64,000 nt of DNA. Origin: Archilochus colubris. Taxonomy: Eukaryota > Chordata > Aves > Apodiformes > Trochilidae. The translations under genes were made by a program, and so were the position numbers. Location of the stretch: NCBI GenBank assembly GCA_023079485.1, contig CM041083.1, positions 144,474,052-144,538,051 of the forward strand, in the 5' to 3' direction. The first letter of the stretch is position 1; each line of letters opens with the position of its first letter. The notes under the pieces were generated by a model, which was not told the origin of the DNA, did not search any database, and worked only from the letters and a program-made list of their open reading frames with translations. Shown one piece after another: positions 13,366 to 25,570 of the stretch.

Positions 13366-15814
13366 TATAGGAAATGTCCATATTCTATTACTTTTTTTTT
13401 TCATTAAATTTTCATACAAAATCTTCACATGCTTCTTGGGCTCAGCACAGTTCTGTCTAATGAAGCAGAAATGTCCACTGGAGAATGAAAAGCAAAGGAA
13501 AGAGTAATTGCTTTCTAAGATCTTAGAAATTAGGGTGATAGACATTAACTCTGCATGTGAGAAAGCATGGCTTTCATGTGCATTCTTGCTGTTTTGTGAA
13601 TGCTTGGATAACTGATCTGTACTAATGGAATGTCATTCTTCATCCTTCCCTTTCCCAAGGACCCTGAGTAGCAGGCTTAGATGGAGAAAACTCCTGACCG
13701 CTGAGCAAATCAAGACACTCAACCAAGTGAAAAGAGTAACAGTGAATTCAGGGTGAGAACAGTCAAAAATAGATTATTCATTAGCTAAAATTCTTAAAGC
13801 TCTGCTGCACCCAACTTGCAGTTAATAACAACAACAACAACAAAAAAGGTTTTTTGTTGGTTTTAGTCCTAGTGGTACCATCCTCTATCTCGATGGTGAT
13901 GCTTTGCATGAGTGGTTCCATTATGTGCCGATTACAGAGAGGCTGGATACTTTCATCTGCATAATCCTGTGATGGAGTATAATTAGTATAATACACTGAA
14001 TTAAAGTAGCATATTGAAACACTTTCCTAAGCACTCCTTTAATACAGCCATCCCAGAAAGCATAGCCTCCAAAGGAGCTCAGAGAGAGCAGTTTACATCT
14101 GCAGTTGCAAGTGGGCTGCAGCTCCTTGAAACATCACTCAAGGACTTGTAGCATTTGTGCCTTCTCAAGGACCTTCCAAGAACAATCCATTATCTGGCTT
14201 CAGATATTCTGTAGTCATTATTAGCCATTACTAAAGTATTCCATTAGTCCATTGCTGGTTATGTGATCTTGCAGTCAGGCAGACCAAGTGATCACTTGGC
14301 TTTCATAAATGAGTTCCCAGTTTATTCCTAGAGTGAGATATATTCTTTATCCTGCCCTAAGGATCAGGGAACACTCAGGATGTCACCTCCTCATCCCCTG
14401 TGCCTTCAAAGGAAGATACTCGTGATGTAGCCTGTGTGGTGTATAGTTGTGAACAGGCAACTCGAGTGAGAGTTTCACACTTGAAATATTGCATTGATAT
14501 AGTTACAACATTTTTCTTGAACTAGCACTTCTGATAAACTTCTCTGGAAAATAAGGATCAGATGTCCTTATCTGATTACAGTAAATTACTTACAGGCATC
14601 CCAGTTAGGTGAATTACTATCCCAATTAAGCAGCAGCTCTTGCTGATAAGTGTCATTAGGTTTAATTCCATTCCTTGGGAAATGTAATGATTAAGGCTAT
14701 TTCTCAGCTTAGTGGTATGTAATCTAATAGTTAAAGAAAAAAAGGAAAGTGACATTTGAAGCAGAAATGAGGAAGAAAAGTTGAATTTGCAATATGATCA
14801 CAGGTTCGGATGAAAAGCATCCCATTGAGGGCTGAAAAAATTAGAAGAAATATTGTCACATCTGTTTCAGTTAGTTTTGGTATCTCACAGAGAAGAAAAG
14901 AGTCCTATGAAATGTATTTTTTTTCTTTCCTTTCCTAAGATAGTGTCAATTGAATATAAGAAAATCAAATGTTCAAATCATAGAGAAAAATTCTCCCCAT
15001 AGAAACTGTGAGGAAGAAAAGTATTAGCTACCTAAATAAGAAATTTTTCATAAGGGCACATCACAGGAGATTCCTCATAGCTGAGGTACAATTTCTTCTT
15101 AAGTTAAGATAGTTACTGACAGATTATGCTGACAGCATGTTTGACCTGGTGAAAATGTGGGAAGCAGGAGAGCAAGTTCAGTCAATTATACTATGTTACA
15201 GCAAAGCTGGATCTCCCATATTTAACTCAACAATACATGTTTGTTATGTTATTATACACTAATGTGTAACGGGGACCAAGGAAGGGATGGGGAATGACTT
15301 TTTCCTGGAACATTTCAGGAGTTCACAAGATTAATTTCTTTTCCTGCCTGTACTTTACAAACTAATTATAAAATAAAGTGTTGCTACTTAGCTCTCAGAA
15401 AGATTTATTTGCTTTAAAGAGGAAAAAGAAACAAGTGCAAGTAGAAAGATGGAGCATGGTATGTAAGGAGAGACATAGGAGCAGAAGGAGAAATTCCAGT
15501 CTGGAAGCACGTGTTGCCAAGAGGGGAGCAGGAGGCGGCCAAATACACAGAGCCTCTGTTTAAGAAAAAGTGCTACTAGGGGGAGTGGGGCTGGCTAGTA
15601 ATTTCTAATCCCTTTCCCTTAGCCTTTTTTAAAAAGTTGCAGTGACTTTACCACTATATTAAAAGGAACTGCCTTTAGTACAGCAGAAATCTCTATACCA
15701 AGGATGTTATTGATTAGCAGTCTGTAATTTTGAAAGCACCTAGCAAATATCCTAGGAAAACTGCCTGTAAATCTGCTTTTCTGCTATGACAGTATAGATT
15801 TAGGCACAGGGAGT
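13366..15814. other. AT-rich unique sequence, no gene found
   Basis: No gene or interspersed repeat was recognised. A CAA trinucleotide run lies at about 13826-13846. A purine-rich stretch from about 15415 to 15560 leaves a 61-codon frame rich in Arg and Lys, which I take to be compositional. Confidence 0.55.
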
Positions 15815-15892
15815 TTTCTGTGGTCTCCTGGTCCACCCCCTGCTCCAAGCAGAGCTAATGAGAGGTCAGGTTGCTCAGGGCTATGCTCCACT
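15815..15892 (-). mobile_element. Short CR1 remnant, minus strand
   Basis: A stretch of about 75 bases carries CTGGTCCACCCCCTGCTCC, AAGCAGAGCTAATGAGAGG and CAGGTTGCTCAGGGCTATG. This is the antisense CR1 3' UTR order with several substitutions. Neither end is sharp, so this is an old, eroded fragment. Confidence 0.65.
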
Positions 15893-16689
15893 ATTAATTA
15901 GGAAAAGGAACTGATAGCATAAGATCTGTGGAGATACTTTCTGAGTTATCAAACCTCACAATTCTCTCATAGTATCAAGGGGCATAAACCAAATGATCCC
16001 TTTAATTTGTGTTATGGAATCTCTGAAATATTTAAACAGATGGTTTACTCTAGTCCAATAGGTATTTCAGTCTGGGTAAAGACTTTCCTCAGTTTGGGCA
16101 ACTATGGAAATGTTAAAAGGTATGTATTAGCATGTAATTCAAGCATATTCTTTCTTCTCTAACATAAAATCTTTCTACATTTAAAAGCTCAGTGAAATAA
16201 ATATAATTATATTAAAAATAGCTTTTGGTCTGCCTGAGACAAATTCTTAATAAAATAGAAATTCTAAACCTGCTACTGGTGCAGTGTGAAAAGATTTATT
16301 TATATAAAACATGAATATATTATTTTATTATTATCATTATTAATATATAAAGAATATATTTATATCTTAATAATACAAATAATTTCATATAAAATAATTT
16401 GTATATTTATATATTGTTGATAGAATGAAAAAAAACCCACACAACCTATCCATGGCCACCCAAACCCCAGCCTATGCATATTCTTCAATACCTGATGGTG
16501 TCTATATCTTTCTTCATGCAGCACTACAAAAGAGATTTGAATATTTTGAAATAATATTTTCATGAATTGATGTTGCTATGTTTTACTCACTGCCTCTGTC
16601 TAAAGTCTTCCTGAAGAAGTAGAGTCCCTAAAGACATGAAACTTGTGGCAGAACGCATGAGCTAAAGGATGTGCTTTTGGGAAGAATGG

Positions 16690-17040
16690 GAAGGATGTTA
16701 AAGATGATCTAGTTCCAACTCTCCTGCTGTGGGAAGGTTTCTTCAAGCCCCTTCTTCAGGTTGCTTCAAGCCCCATCCAACCTGGCCTTGAATATTTCTG
16801 CCAGTGGGCAGCCACAACTTCCCTGGACAGCCTGTGCCAGTCTCTCACCACCCTCACAGTAAAGAATTTTCCTCCTAATATCTACTAAATCTTCCCTTTT
16901 GCAGTTTGAAACCATTACTTCTTACCCTACCACTACATTCACTTGTAAGAAGTCTGTCCCCAGCTTTCCTGTAAGCCACTTCAGGTACTGAAAGCCTGCT
17001 ATTAATTCTCTCTGAGCCCTCTCCTCTATATTTTAATGGT
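16690..17040 (-). mobile_element. CR1 LINE fragment, minus strand
   Basis: This is about 350 bases of antisense CR1. Words in order are GATGATCTAGTTCCAAC, CAAGCCCCATCCAACCTGGC, CTTGAATATTTCTGCCAG, ACAACTTCCCTGGACAGC, TCACCACCCTCACAGTAAAG, CCTAATATCTACTAAATC, CCCCAGCTTTCCTGTAAG and CTTCAGGTACTGAAAG. Near 16741 a CTTCAAGCCCCTTCTTCAGG word is partly repeated, suggesting a small internal duplication. The retrotransposon coding region is missing apart from its last part. Confidence 0.9.
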
Positions 17041-19534
17041 CTATATAATAGCCCAGAGCACAATAGTGTATTTTGCATAACAAGTGTCAATAGTTACACA
17101 AGCAGCAAAATACCTGACACTTCCATAAATGTTCAGCACAAAACATGAAGTATAAATTTCAATATATTGCTGCTACTTAAAAAAAAATCATAATGAAAAG
17201 ACTGCTTGTAAATTATAATCCAATTTCCCATGCAATTTAAGTAATTGTAAAAAAATATACTCCAGTAGAGAGTGGTATGGTGAGAGAGGGAAACGTAATC
17301 TTATATATCACTGCACATAAGTTTCTGCAGGATGTGACATGCTAGAAAGGCCATTATGCCCATCACCTACAGCCTAACATTTTGTAGCAGAGTATGATCA
17401 TCCTTGTTTGCAAAGTATATGTTCAACAAAAAGGTAGTAGGGATTTTTTCGTTATTTCAAGTTGACAGCCAAAACAACTCTCAGTGCTTTGCCTTCAACT
17501 CCAAGTGAATAGATAGCAAAGGTGATAATCCTAGATGCCACCTACCCTTGCATTTTTTCACTTATCTTCTAACTCAAGATGGGTTTTTTGTTTGTTTGTT
17601 TTATAACAATGTGTTAAAGTAAACAAACTGAAAGTCCGATTTTTTTACAAAAATTAAATTTTTTGGTTCAAAAAAGAACCCTTCTCAATTTTCAGACTGC
17701 CTTGGTTTTGTCTTTAACACTGATTCCAACTGAAAAGCAGTTTGTCAGTCTTGAGATAAAACCATCCATAAGCAGTGCTGAAAATTTTTCAATAATAATA
17801 ATATTTAATAATATTTTTTAAATAAAAAAAACACATTCTGACTCTCCAAGAGCACTGGAATTAGACAAGTAATATAAATATTATATTACCAATTTAAAGC
17901 AGCACAGTTTAACCTCTATAGATTAAGGAAATAACCTGCAAAAGTACCTATATTCTTGGTATAAGAAATAATATAAAAGCAATTAATTTAAACAACAAAC
18001 CTGACAAATAATTTCCTTACGTGTGTAGACCTTGAATATAAGGGGCAAATCAGATTTTGGTTTAATTCCATCTGAGCCTCTTTAATTTTTTGGAATTGGA
18101 TAATTGTTTGCCTTTGCCTTTCACAACTACACAATATCAATACAGTAGCCCTTGAGTACTCCACTGCATGCTTTGGGGAAAAGTTAGCTAACAATCTTTA
18201 ACCAAAATCATTAGGCAAATACTTACAATGAACGGATTGTTATTTAGAGACAGGATCAAATAATGAGCTCTCAAATAACTTATGCTAAGGGTTTGATCCA
18301 CCCAATTACTGCATGTGGAAATCATGTTTCTAATGTTAAACAAGCTCTTCTGCTGGTGTAAAACTACTAGAAAAATAACCAATATGTTGAGCTTGATGTG
18401 TTTAAGATTTGCAAAATTAAGTCTAAGTGCATGAAAAAGCAGTATGGAGATACTGTCACAGTTCTAGCAAAAAATACCTTTTAAAAATACAGCCACATAA
18501 TTCTGGTAACTATTGCAGAGTAGCAGGGATATAAGATAAAATGGGTATAAATAAGCAGCTTTATGGCAGATCACTAGTAATGGGGTATTAAAACATGTAG
18601 TGCCATAGGGATGGAGGAACTAATGTGAGCACCTCCCTTTGTTTCATTTGCCAAATGAAGTTTGGAGAAATTAAGACTGTGCTGTTAAAAAATTCCCTGC
18701 TGCTAAAAATTTTTGCTTTTCACATGGAGCATCTTTGGGAAGTCAGGGCCAGAAAAGTCCCTGGAGGAAGAGGAGCAAGGAATCAGTGAAGGAAGCTCTT
18801 GGGCTCTTAAAAGGTTATATTCAGGTCTAAAAACATCTATGAGCAATATGAGGACACTGCTTAATTTTTGTGAAGGTAAAGCAGTGACTTCTGGGTTGCA
18901 TGAGCAGAATGATGCATATCAGAGCAGTTCTCATCAGGGAGATTCTTTGAGACATATTGTGTGACTAATGATGACCATCAGGGTGACAGGACTGATCATT
19001 TTATACATGTTTAATGAGCATAAATAAATTATGATGGGTAGTGCCACAGCAGAAATGTGGGCACATAATTACAAAACATAGCTGAGATGTTCGTTGCATC
19101 CCAGTTCTGTATTTTCCTTGGTACTCAGCATTAAAAGAAGAAAGTAATAGGGAACTGCTTTTGATATTTGACTCATGATCTTTTTCTGTTTTCTGCCAGA
19201 CCTGCTTAGGTTGGAGGCCAGAGCTTCCAAGAACATATCCTAAACATTACTCTGTGGTTTTCATGCTATTTCTGCTCTGGTTCAGTGAATGTAAAATGAT
19301 TTCTAATTGTTTAGTTTTTTATCACAGCATAGATGTGTCACTTCTTTCCCATGCATAACAACCCTTGAATGGCCCATGGGCTGGTTATGTAGGACACTTG
19401 GTAGGAGTGAAGAAGCAAAAAATGGAGGAAGTATGAGTTCGAATCCTATAAGAAAGAAAAGCTGGTCTTCTCTCATGTTGAGTTTTACCACCACGTTTAG
19501 GACCTTCCCATTAAAAAAAATTAAAATTGTTCTT
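17041..19534. other. AT-rich unique sequence, no gene found
   Basis: No feature was recognised. It contains TAA-rich patches near 17796-17825 and open frames no longer than about 83 codons. The right end abuts the second antisense LTR. Confidence 0.55.
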
Positions 19535-20256
19535 TGTCACAGTTTTAAGCCTAGCTAGTACCAACCAGTCCTCCACTAGGTTATTCCCCACCCCCACTGT
19601 GGAACAGAGATGAGAAAATCCACTTAAAGAATCCACTTAATGAATTGAGACAAGGCTAGGGAGGTTTGTATATTCCAGTTACAGTAGTGGCAAAAACCCA
19701 AAAAAACTCAACTTGGGAATAAAAAACCAAAATTAATTTAATCTACAAGGAGAAAGAGAAAACTTGGCCAGACCTTAATATCTTATCCCCCCACCTCTCC
19801 CTTCTTTCTGGGCCTGGATCCCTTCACTGCCGCCTCCCCTTCAGTGCACAGGGCAGGGGCGGGGGGGGGTTTAGGGTCAGTTCCCCACACGCTGTTTCTG
19901 CCGCTTTCCTCCTCAGGGGAGGACTCCTCACATTCTTCCCCTGCTCCAACGCGGGGTCCCTCTCACAGGACAGAGTCCTTCAGGAACCCCTGGGACATGA
20001 GTCCCTCCCACAAGTGCAGTCCCTCAGGAACTGCTCCAGCCCGGGCTGCACACAGAGTCACGGCTGCAGCGGGAGCAGTCACCTCCTCTGACACGGGCTC
20101 CTCCATGGCTGCAGATCCACATCTGACCCCCTCTGGGATCCTGTACAGGCTGGTTCTTCACATCTGCCCACCTGTGACACTTCAGGGGATACAAATCCAC
20201 ATTTACCTTGCCCCTCCTCCCCTGCTTAGAAAACACCACTTCACTAACCCAAGACA
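19535..20256 (-). mobile_element. Endogenous retrovirus LTR (solo, antisense), copy B, shortened
   Basis: This is the same family and orientation as the LTR at 11817-12861. The plus strand starts TGTCACAGTTTTAAGCC and ends CACTAACCCAAGACA, so both termini match copy A. A core from about 19868 to 20205 follows copy A closely with only scattered differences by eye. Copy B is about 722 bp because the part of copy A between the CACATTTGCCC word and the right terminal segment is missing. The minus-strand ATTAAA (19737-19742) is conserved. It has a G-run block (19851-19876) that copy A lacks. A 159-codon plus-strand frame (19844-20323) runs through it. I regard that as a by-product of GC-rich sequence, since it is antisense to the LTR and contains no viral domain. 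Confidence 0.8.
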
Positions 20257-21576
20257 GTGTTTCAGCTTAAATCTGATGTATCAAATTCTGTCAGAGTTCA
20301 GTAAGCATGTTGGACAAGCGTAGTAAATTAAGATAAATTTGATAAATCAAAAAATCAGAAAACATGCTTTTAAAAAATAGGCATCTCCGGTTTCCTATTT
20401 TGCATTGAGGTGAAAATGTTAGCGAACCATCCAACCATTCCAGAACTAAAGCAATTCTTTGAAAATTTTGAAGTAGAACTTTCAGGTTAAAAAAAAAATA
20501 AAAAGAAAATTGAAAATCTAAAAATATCAGTATTAATGGAATTATTTTGGCTTCTGTGTCTAACACATAGGCTCATCATTTTTCAGTGCATTTCTATCTT
20601 TTTCTCAGCTTGGAGAGTTCAGACTCATATTTCATTAGAGATGAGTAGTTATTGAGCAAGTATCAGAATCTGCCACATGTTCCTATTCCAGGTTAGGTGA
20701 AGGTGTCTCTTTCACCGGTCTCTTAGCCTGTGATTGCTTTGGTGGGTGACACATCATGACACATTATTGGTAATCATCATGAGATTCCCACTGATGAGGG
20801 CAGTCATTGCATGAGCAACTCCTCCTCTAGAGCTACTCAGCTTTCCCCATCATTTTACACCCATGGGCTGATGTGGTTTTTGGGAGATTATTGCACAACC
20901 ATGGATCACATCTGAATCTGTACCATGTGGGTGGCATATGCTATCAGTAGGTTGTTAGAGGCCCATCACCAGGGGAGGCAAACCCCTCCAGTTAGGGAAG
21001 ATGTCAGCTTTGTTTCCCATCTATGTGGATGTGTGACCTCTGAAGCTAAGCACAGCAATAACTATGACCAGTCACTAAGAGAAACTGGATACTGCTCCTC
21101 TCGGCACACTTCTGTGAAATCAAAAAAGCGAGTTCACAATTTACATCATAGAAGGATCAGCACATAGCAATGCTTGCATATCATTTGGTTCCAGTCCCAG
21201 CTCTTGTGATTGCTGTTCAATCCAGTGATTGCTGCTCAATCCTCCCTAGGTGTTTCAATTGTACAAAAAAAATTGAAGCCAAAGATCCAAGCAAAAGTAG
21301 TTTAATCTTATTTTTTGCATTTTCTTATTTAATGGTGAAGGTAGTGATCTGTTAAAATATGCCCATCATAGCTTTTGTAGCACTATGCTGAAATCCCATT
21401 TCTCCTAAGGCAGCAAACACTTACTCTCTACTTCCAGAAAAAAAATTGAGTGTGGAAGATCTTTTCCTACTATGTCTCCTGGCATGAGGAAATTTTCTGG
21501 TGCAGGCTTGCCTTTTATTTCTACTAGATGAAAGTAACAGAAAGCTTTAGTCAATTCACAGACCCATGCAATGGTA
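20257..21576. other. Unassigned sequence, partly less AT-rich
   Basis: No gene or known repeat was assigned. The part from about 20690 to 21165 has higher GC and richer word composition than the flanking DNA and includes an 80-codon frame (20925-21167). It resembles no protein family I know. It may be an old ERV internal fragment, a conserved noncoding element or a decayed exon. Confidence 0.45.
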
Positions 21577-21882
21577 TGTGTTGGTAGGAACTTCAAAGAT
21601 CTTTGTGTTCCAGCCACCCCCTTCAACATCAGCAGGGACACCTCTCACAAGGCCACGTTTCTCCAAACTCTATCCAACCTGGCCTGGAACACTTCTGTCA
21701 CTCCATACCCTTGTAAACAGTCCCTCCCCAGCTTTCCTGTAGCGCCTTCAGATACCAGAAGGCCACTTTAAGGTCTCCCTGGAGCCTTCTCTTCTCCAGG
21801 ATGAACAACCCCAACTCTCTCAGAACGTCTGCATGGGACAGGTGATCCAGTCCTTTAATTATCTTTGTGGTCCATCTTTTTA
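21577..21882 (-). mobile_element. CR1 LINE fragment, minus strand, with internal deletion
   Basis: Antisense CR1 words appear in order: AACTTCAAAGATCTTTGTG, CAACATCAGCAGGGACACC, CTATCCAACCTGGCCTGGAA, CCCCAGCTTTCCTGTAGC, CCTTCAGATACCAGAAGG, TCTTCTCCAGGATGAAC and TTAATTATCTTTGTGG. The segment that normally joins the CCTGGAACACTTC word to the CCCTTGTAAACAGTCC word is shortened, so an internal deletion is likely. It is 5'-truncated and not functional. Confidence 0.88.
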
Positions 21883-24800
21883 GACACTGAAATGATGATA
21901 TTTCACACAAGTTTGTATTCACTCCTCAGAGGCATTAGCATGGGAACATACATTGCCTATTTAGCCTCCTACAAATGGTTTTGTTCAGCTTCCTCTTTTT
22001 AAAAGGCAGTGTCATTTTAGAAATGTAACAATTCTGACAAGTAAATAGAGGTATATTTAATTTAAATAAGAGTAATTAAGAACTAATTCTTTAGTCTCTA
22101 TCCCAAAATTTTGTGGGATTCCTGATAATTTTGAAGAATCCTAGAGATTAAATAAAGATGCAGTCTCCATTTAAGCAATACAGTGCAACACTGAAGAGTT
22201 AAGTCACAAAGATCCTAGCAAACAGTCCTGTAGTCAAATGATCAAAAAAAAACCAACAACCTAGAGAACTAATGTATTATGTTGTTATGGCAACTGAATA
22301 TTTAGATTTAGTTTCATGTAAGCAGTACTTCAAGGATTATCTTGGGCAAATACAGCAAACATATTTGCAAACAAATTACATATTCCCATCCAGATATTCT
22401 ATCTGTAGTAATCATCATTTACGTTTACTGTAGGATTATTTTACCTTTTGGATTCCCCATGATTTTATCATTAATCTGGTTTTATACAATTTTGTTGTGT
22501 TATCCTTCTTGTTGCCCAATTTCATTTCAACTAGGGCTCATTTTAGGCTTTTTTTCTCTTCTGAGGATATATTATCTTTTTTTGACTGCTTCTGCTGTTC
22601 CTTTAAACAGCAGCTACTTCCCCATCATCGGTGCCTTGTGTTTTTCATGCCCTATAATCCATGTATGATTCCTTTATTTCTTCACTTTTTTTCTTTAACC
22701 AGGGACATTCTCTGTTGCTGGCAACATTTTATGGCAGTATATGTGAACTGAGCACCAAGCCTGATGTGGTTAAGATTATTGTGTGCTGACAGAATTTATA
22801 GGAAGCCTGTTTTTAACTGGTGGTCCCTTGAATTTATTTAGTTTTTGTTCAGATGCCTAAAGCTGTATTTTTTTTTCTCTAATGCCACAATGTAGTTGAG
22901 CAAATGCTGAATACACTTTGCAAAGAACCCTGTTATTTTCAGTTAAAGAGATAATCAGATAAAATATGACTTTCATATGTAATTTTCAATACTGATCTTG
23001 TTTAATATTAAACTTGAACTGCATTTGTAGTTTTCAGTATCACATTTAATGAGAAAGTGCATTTCCAATGTAGTAAATCACCAGATCATGAGAAGATTAG
23101 AATTTGGGTGAATTAACTGCTTTCTAGTGTATATTATCTTCTAACTAATAACTTCATGCACTAATTCAACTCTGTTTCCTTAAAAGTGATTGGTTCTTTT
23201 ATTAGTGGCCGGCTCAAAAAGAGCAAAATTCTACTGCATTTGAGAATTAATCTTCCCTATTGTGTGCCTGATCTCAATTCTTTAATTCAGTTTTGTGTTC
23301 TTAGCTTTGGTAGTGTTTCTGTTTCCCAGTTAAGAACATTTTCCCCCCTTGTAGAAGAAGAAGAAAAAAAAAAAAGAAATGGAAAAGAGCTTTGCATGAA
23401 AAATCATATTGTTTTCCATGTGCATTAGGAAATTTGCTAATCAGAGTCATTAACTATATTTGTAAGTTTTCCTCTAGGGCAAAGCATATTTGAGCAGAAC
23501 ACTGCAGTTGGAAAGCCAAAGTATAGTCTACCTTAGAGAGCTAGAGAAGTGTGGGTCTATCAGTTAAACTGGCTTGCAGAAACACATGCAAAAAGGGACA
23601 AGAAAACCATTCCTTTCTGAATAAATAACAACACTACATCCAAGGTAGAGCAGAGACATGCCTTGTTGGTGCCTTGTTTCAGTTTCAAAGAGATTTAAAC
23701 AAATAGCTGTAATTCCTATACAGTAGACTTGCTTATCTGATAAAACAACCTTTGATACACTTGCAGTAGATTATTTTTAAATGTAAGACATGTAAATCAT
23801 AAACATGAACCACCAAGAAGATATCTTCAATAAGGTTAGCCAGACTATAATTTTAACTATGTTATAACTTAAGCAAAAGTAGTCTCAAACTGACTTCTAT
23901 CTGATGCTCAAGAGATTTTTTTTTTACATGATATACAAAGTTATTTTTCTGATGCATTACATAGTCTTTAAATGCTCTGAACTAGATGTTTTTGTTAAGA
24001 GATCAGAATTTTTCTTTTATAAAAGACAGATTTTATGTAAAACAATAGCGTTAACACTGGCACTCTGCTATCCTAGGGATAATGAATCACTAAGTGTAAT
24101 CATCATTCACGTGTTATATTTCTAGATGCTTATTTCATTTCAAAACAGCTTATCCTTATTTCAGCATTTTTTGATATGTAATTTACTAGAAATAACTGCA
24201 TTAGGTGGAATCAATGAACCATATAATCCATCATCAACAGCAGTCAGTAGTGCATGTTTGTATTAAATAGGGGGAAAAGTTACAATAGATAATATTCTAG
24301 TCCATGCTAGTCCATTTAGGAAGATTCTTTATACTCTTAACACCGTGTACACAAAGTGTGAACTTATGCTCCTCAAAATTTGGCTCATTTTCCATATGAG
24401 ATTACATGTACATTGACATCTTTTAGAAAGGGCCTTTTGAATCCATAAGCAGCATCAGTATCTTTTCAATGCATCTACAATTTAGTCTGAGTTTCTGAAA
24501 CTACAAACTTGGTACAATTTTAGCTGATTTCCAAGATGAAACCATGGCTGCTGAAAGCTGCTCTTTTGATCATTATTATAATTATTCATTGTCATTGATA
24601 TTGACAAAATGGCTTGTGTTTAACAAGGTGGTTTGCACTCAGATGCCAACCAGTTTCTGATTAAATAATGCAGTTTAAGAATATTTAAACATAGACTACA
24701 GTTTAAAACAATGCTAATTTGCACAGAGCCATTCATTTTATTGAATGCTGAGAATTTCCTAACTTTGGGCTCTGCCTCCATACACACTTCAAGCAGATTT

Positions 24801-25570
24801 CATGCATGTTCTCACAAATCAACAGATTTTTGTGGTTAGTGATGTACTTTCCCAGAAGTAATCCCAGATTTGAGTGGTCAAATCATATTGTTTATAAAAA
24901 CAATAAGTAATTTTCATTCTTAATAATCTGTTCTTTTGAATCCTTAAAGTAATTTATCCAGTGCATTGTAAAGAAACAAAAAAAAACCCAAATAGCACAA
25001 TAATTTTACTATTAATTCCAACATAATGCCTGTACTGGCTCTATATAGTCATGTAACTGGTTTAAATTATTAAGCTTGATATACAATAGTAGTTTGACAG
25101 AACAGCAGTCTAGACCAAAACTGAAGGAAGCTTCATAATTTCAAAAAAAAAGTACCACGTAGTTGCAAGCATATTCAGGAACAATTTTCCAACAATTTCT
25201 CCAGTGTGGATCCAGGATTAACTCTAATTTTAAGTATTCCCAAATTAAGAAATTCAAACCTTTTTCTAAACTACCATCAGTATTTCAGGCCCAACATAAC
25301 AGCATGCCTTCTGATTTTGTCCAAGAGAATTCCCCGTACAGAGTGAAACTCTTCTTGTTACCATCTTCTGTTTCACTTATTTAAAAATTCTCTTGGAGAA
25401 AGAACAGTAACAAGTCTGTTAAAGCTTCCCTCTTTTTGTCTGTATGTATCTCCATTGTTTGTTTTAAAAGAGGATAAGATGCTGTTAAAAAAGAAGTTCT
25501 GCTAAAGCTTCAGGTACAAATTTTTCCTCAGGACTATTAAGGTTCTGGTTTGGTGTCTAATATTTACTGG
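21883..25570. other. AT-rich unique sequence, no gene found
   Basis: About 3.7 kb without recognised repeats or genes. A 108-codon frame (22342-22668) is Phe, Leu, Ile and Ser rich, which is what T-rich DNA gives by chance. It has no start context or family resemblance that I can support. The region may contain conserved noncoding elements, but that cannot be judged from one sequence. Confidence 0.55.

Noticed and set aside
16596..16655. Possible relative of the ancient repeat tail at 33421
   Set aside because: It has CCTGAAGAAGTAGAG and GAAACTTGTGG words, but the downstream AATAAAAGAT part is absent and the match is too weak to claim.
11817..20256. A provirus with LTRs at 11817-12861 and 19535-20256
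   Set aside because: The spacer of about 6.7 kb holds three CR1 fragments and AT-rich unique sequence, with no gag, pol or env-like open frame. The LTRs also differ by a large deletion and lack a shared target duplication.
19844..20323. 159-codon plus-strand open frame, the longest in the window
   Set aside because: It lies almost wholly inside an antisense LTR and parallels similar frames in the related LTR at 11817. GC-rich sequence with few stops explains it, and no domain is visible.
21030..21115. Possible 5S rRNA-derived fragment (CTCTGAAGCTAAGCA word)
   Set aside because: About 15 bases resemble the 5S rRNA internal promoter region, but the sequence on either side does not follow 5S. 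A match this short can be chance.
22342..22668. 108-codon hydrophobic open frame, possible membrane protein
   Set aside because: T-rich DNA gives Phe/Leu/Ile/Ser-rich frames by chance. There is no family resemblance and no supporting neighbouring exon.
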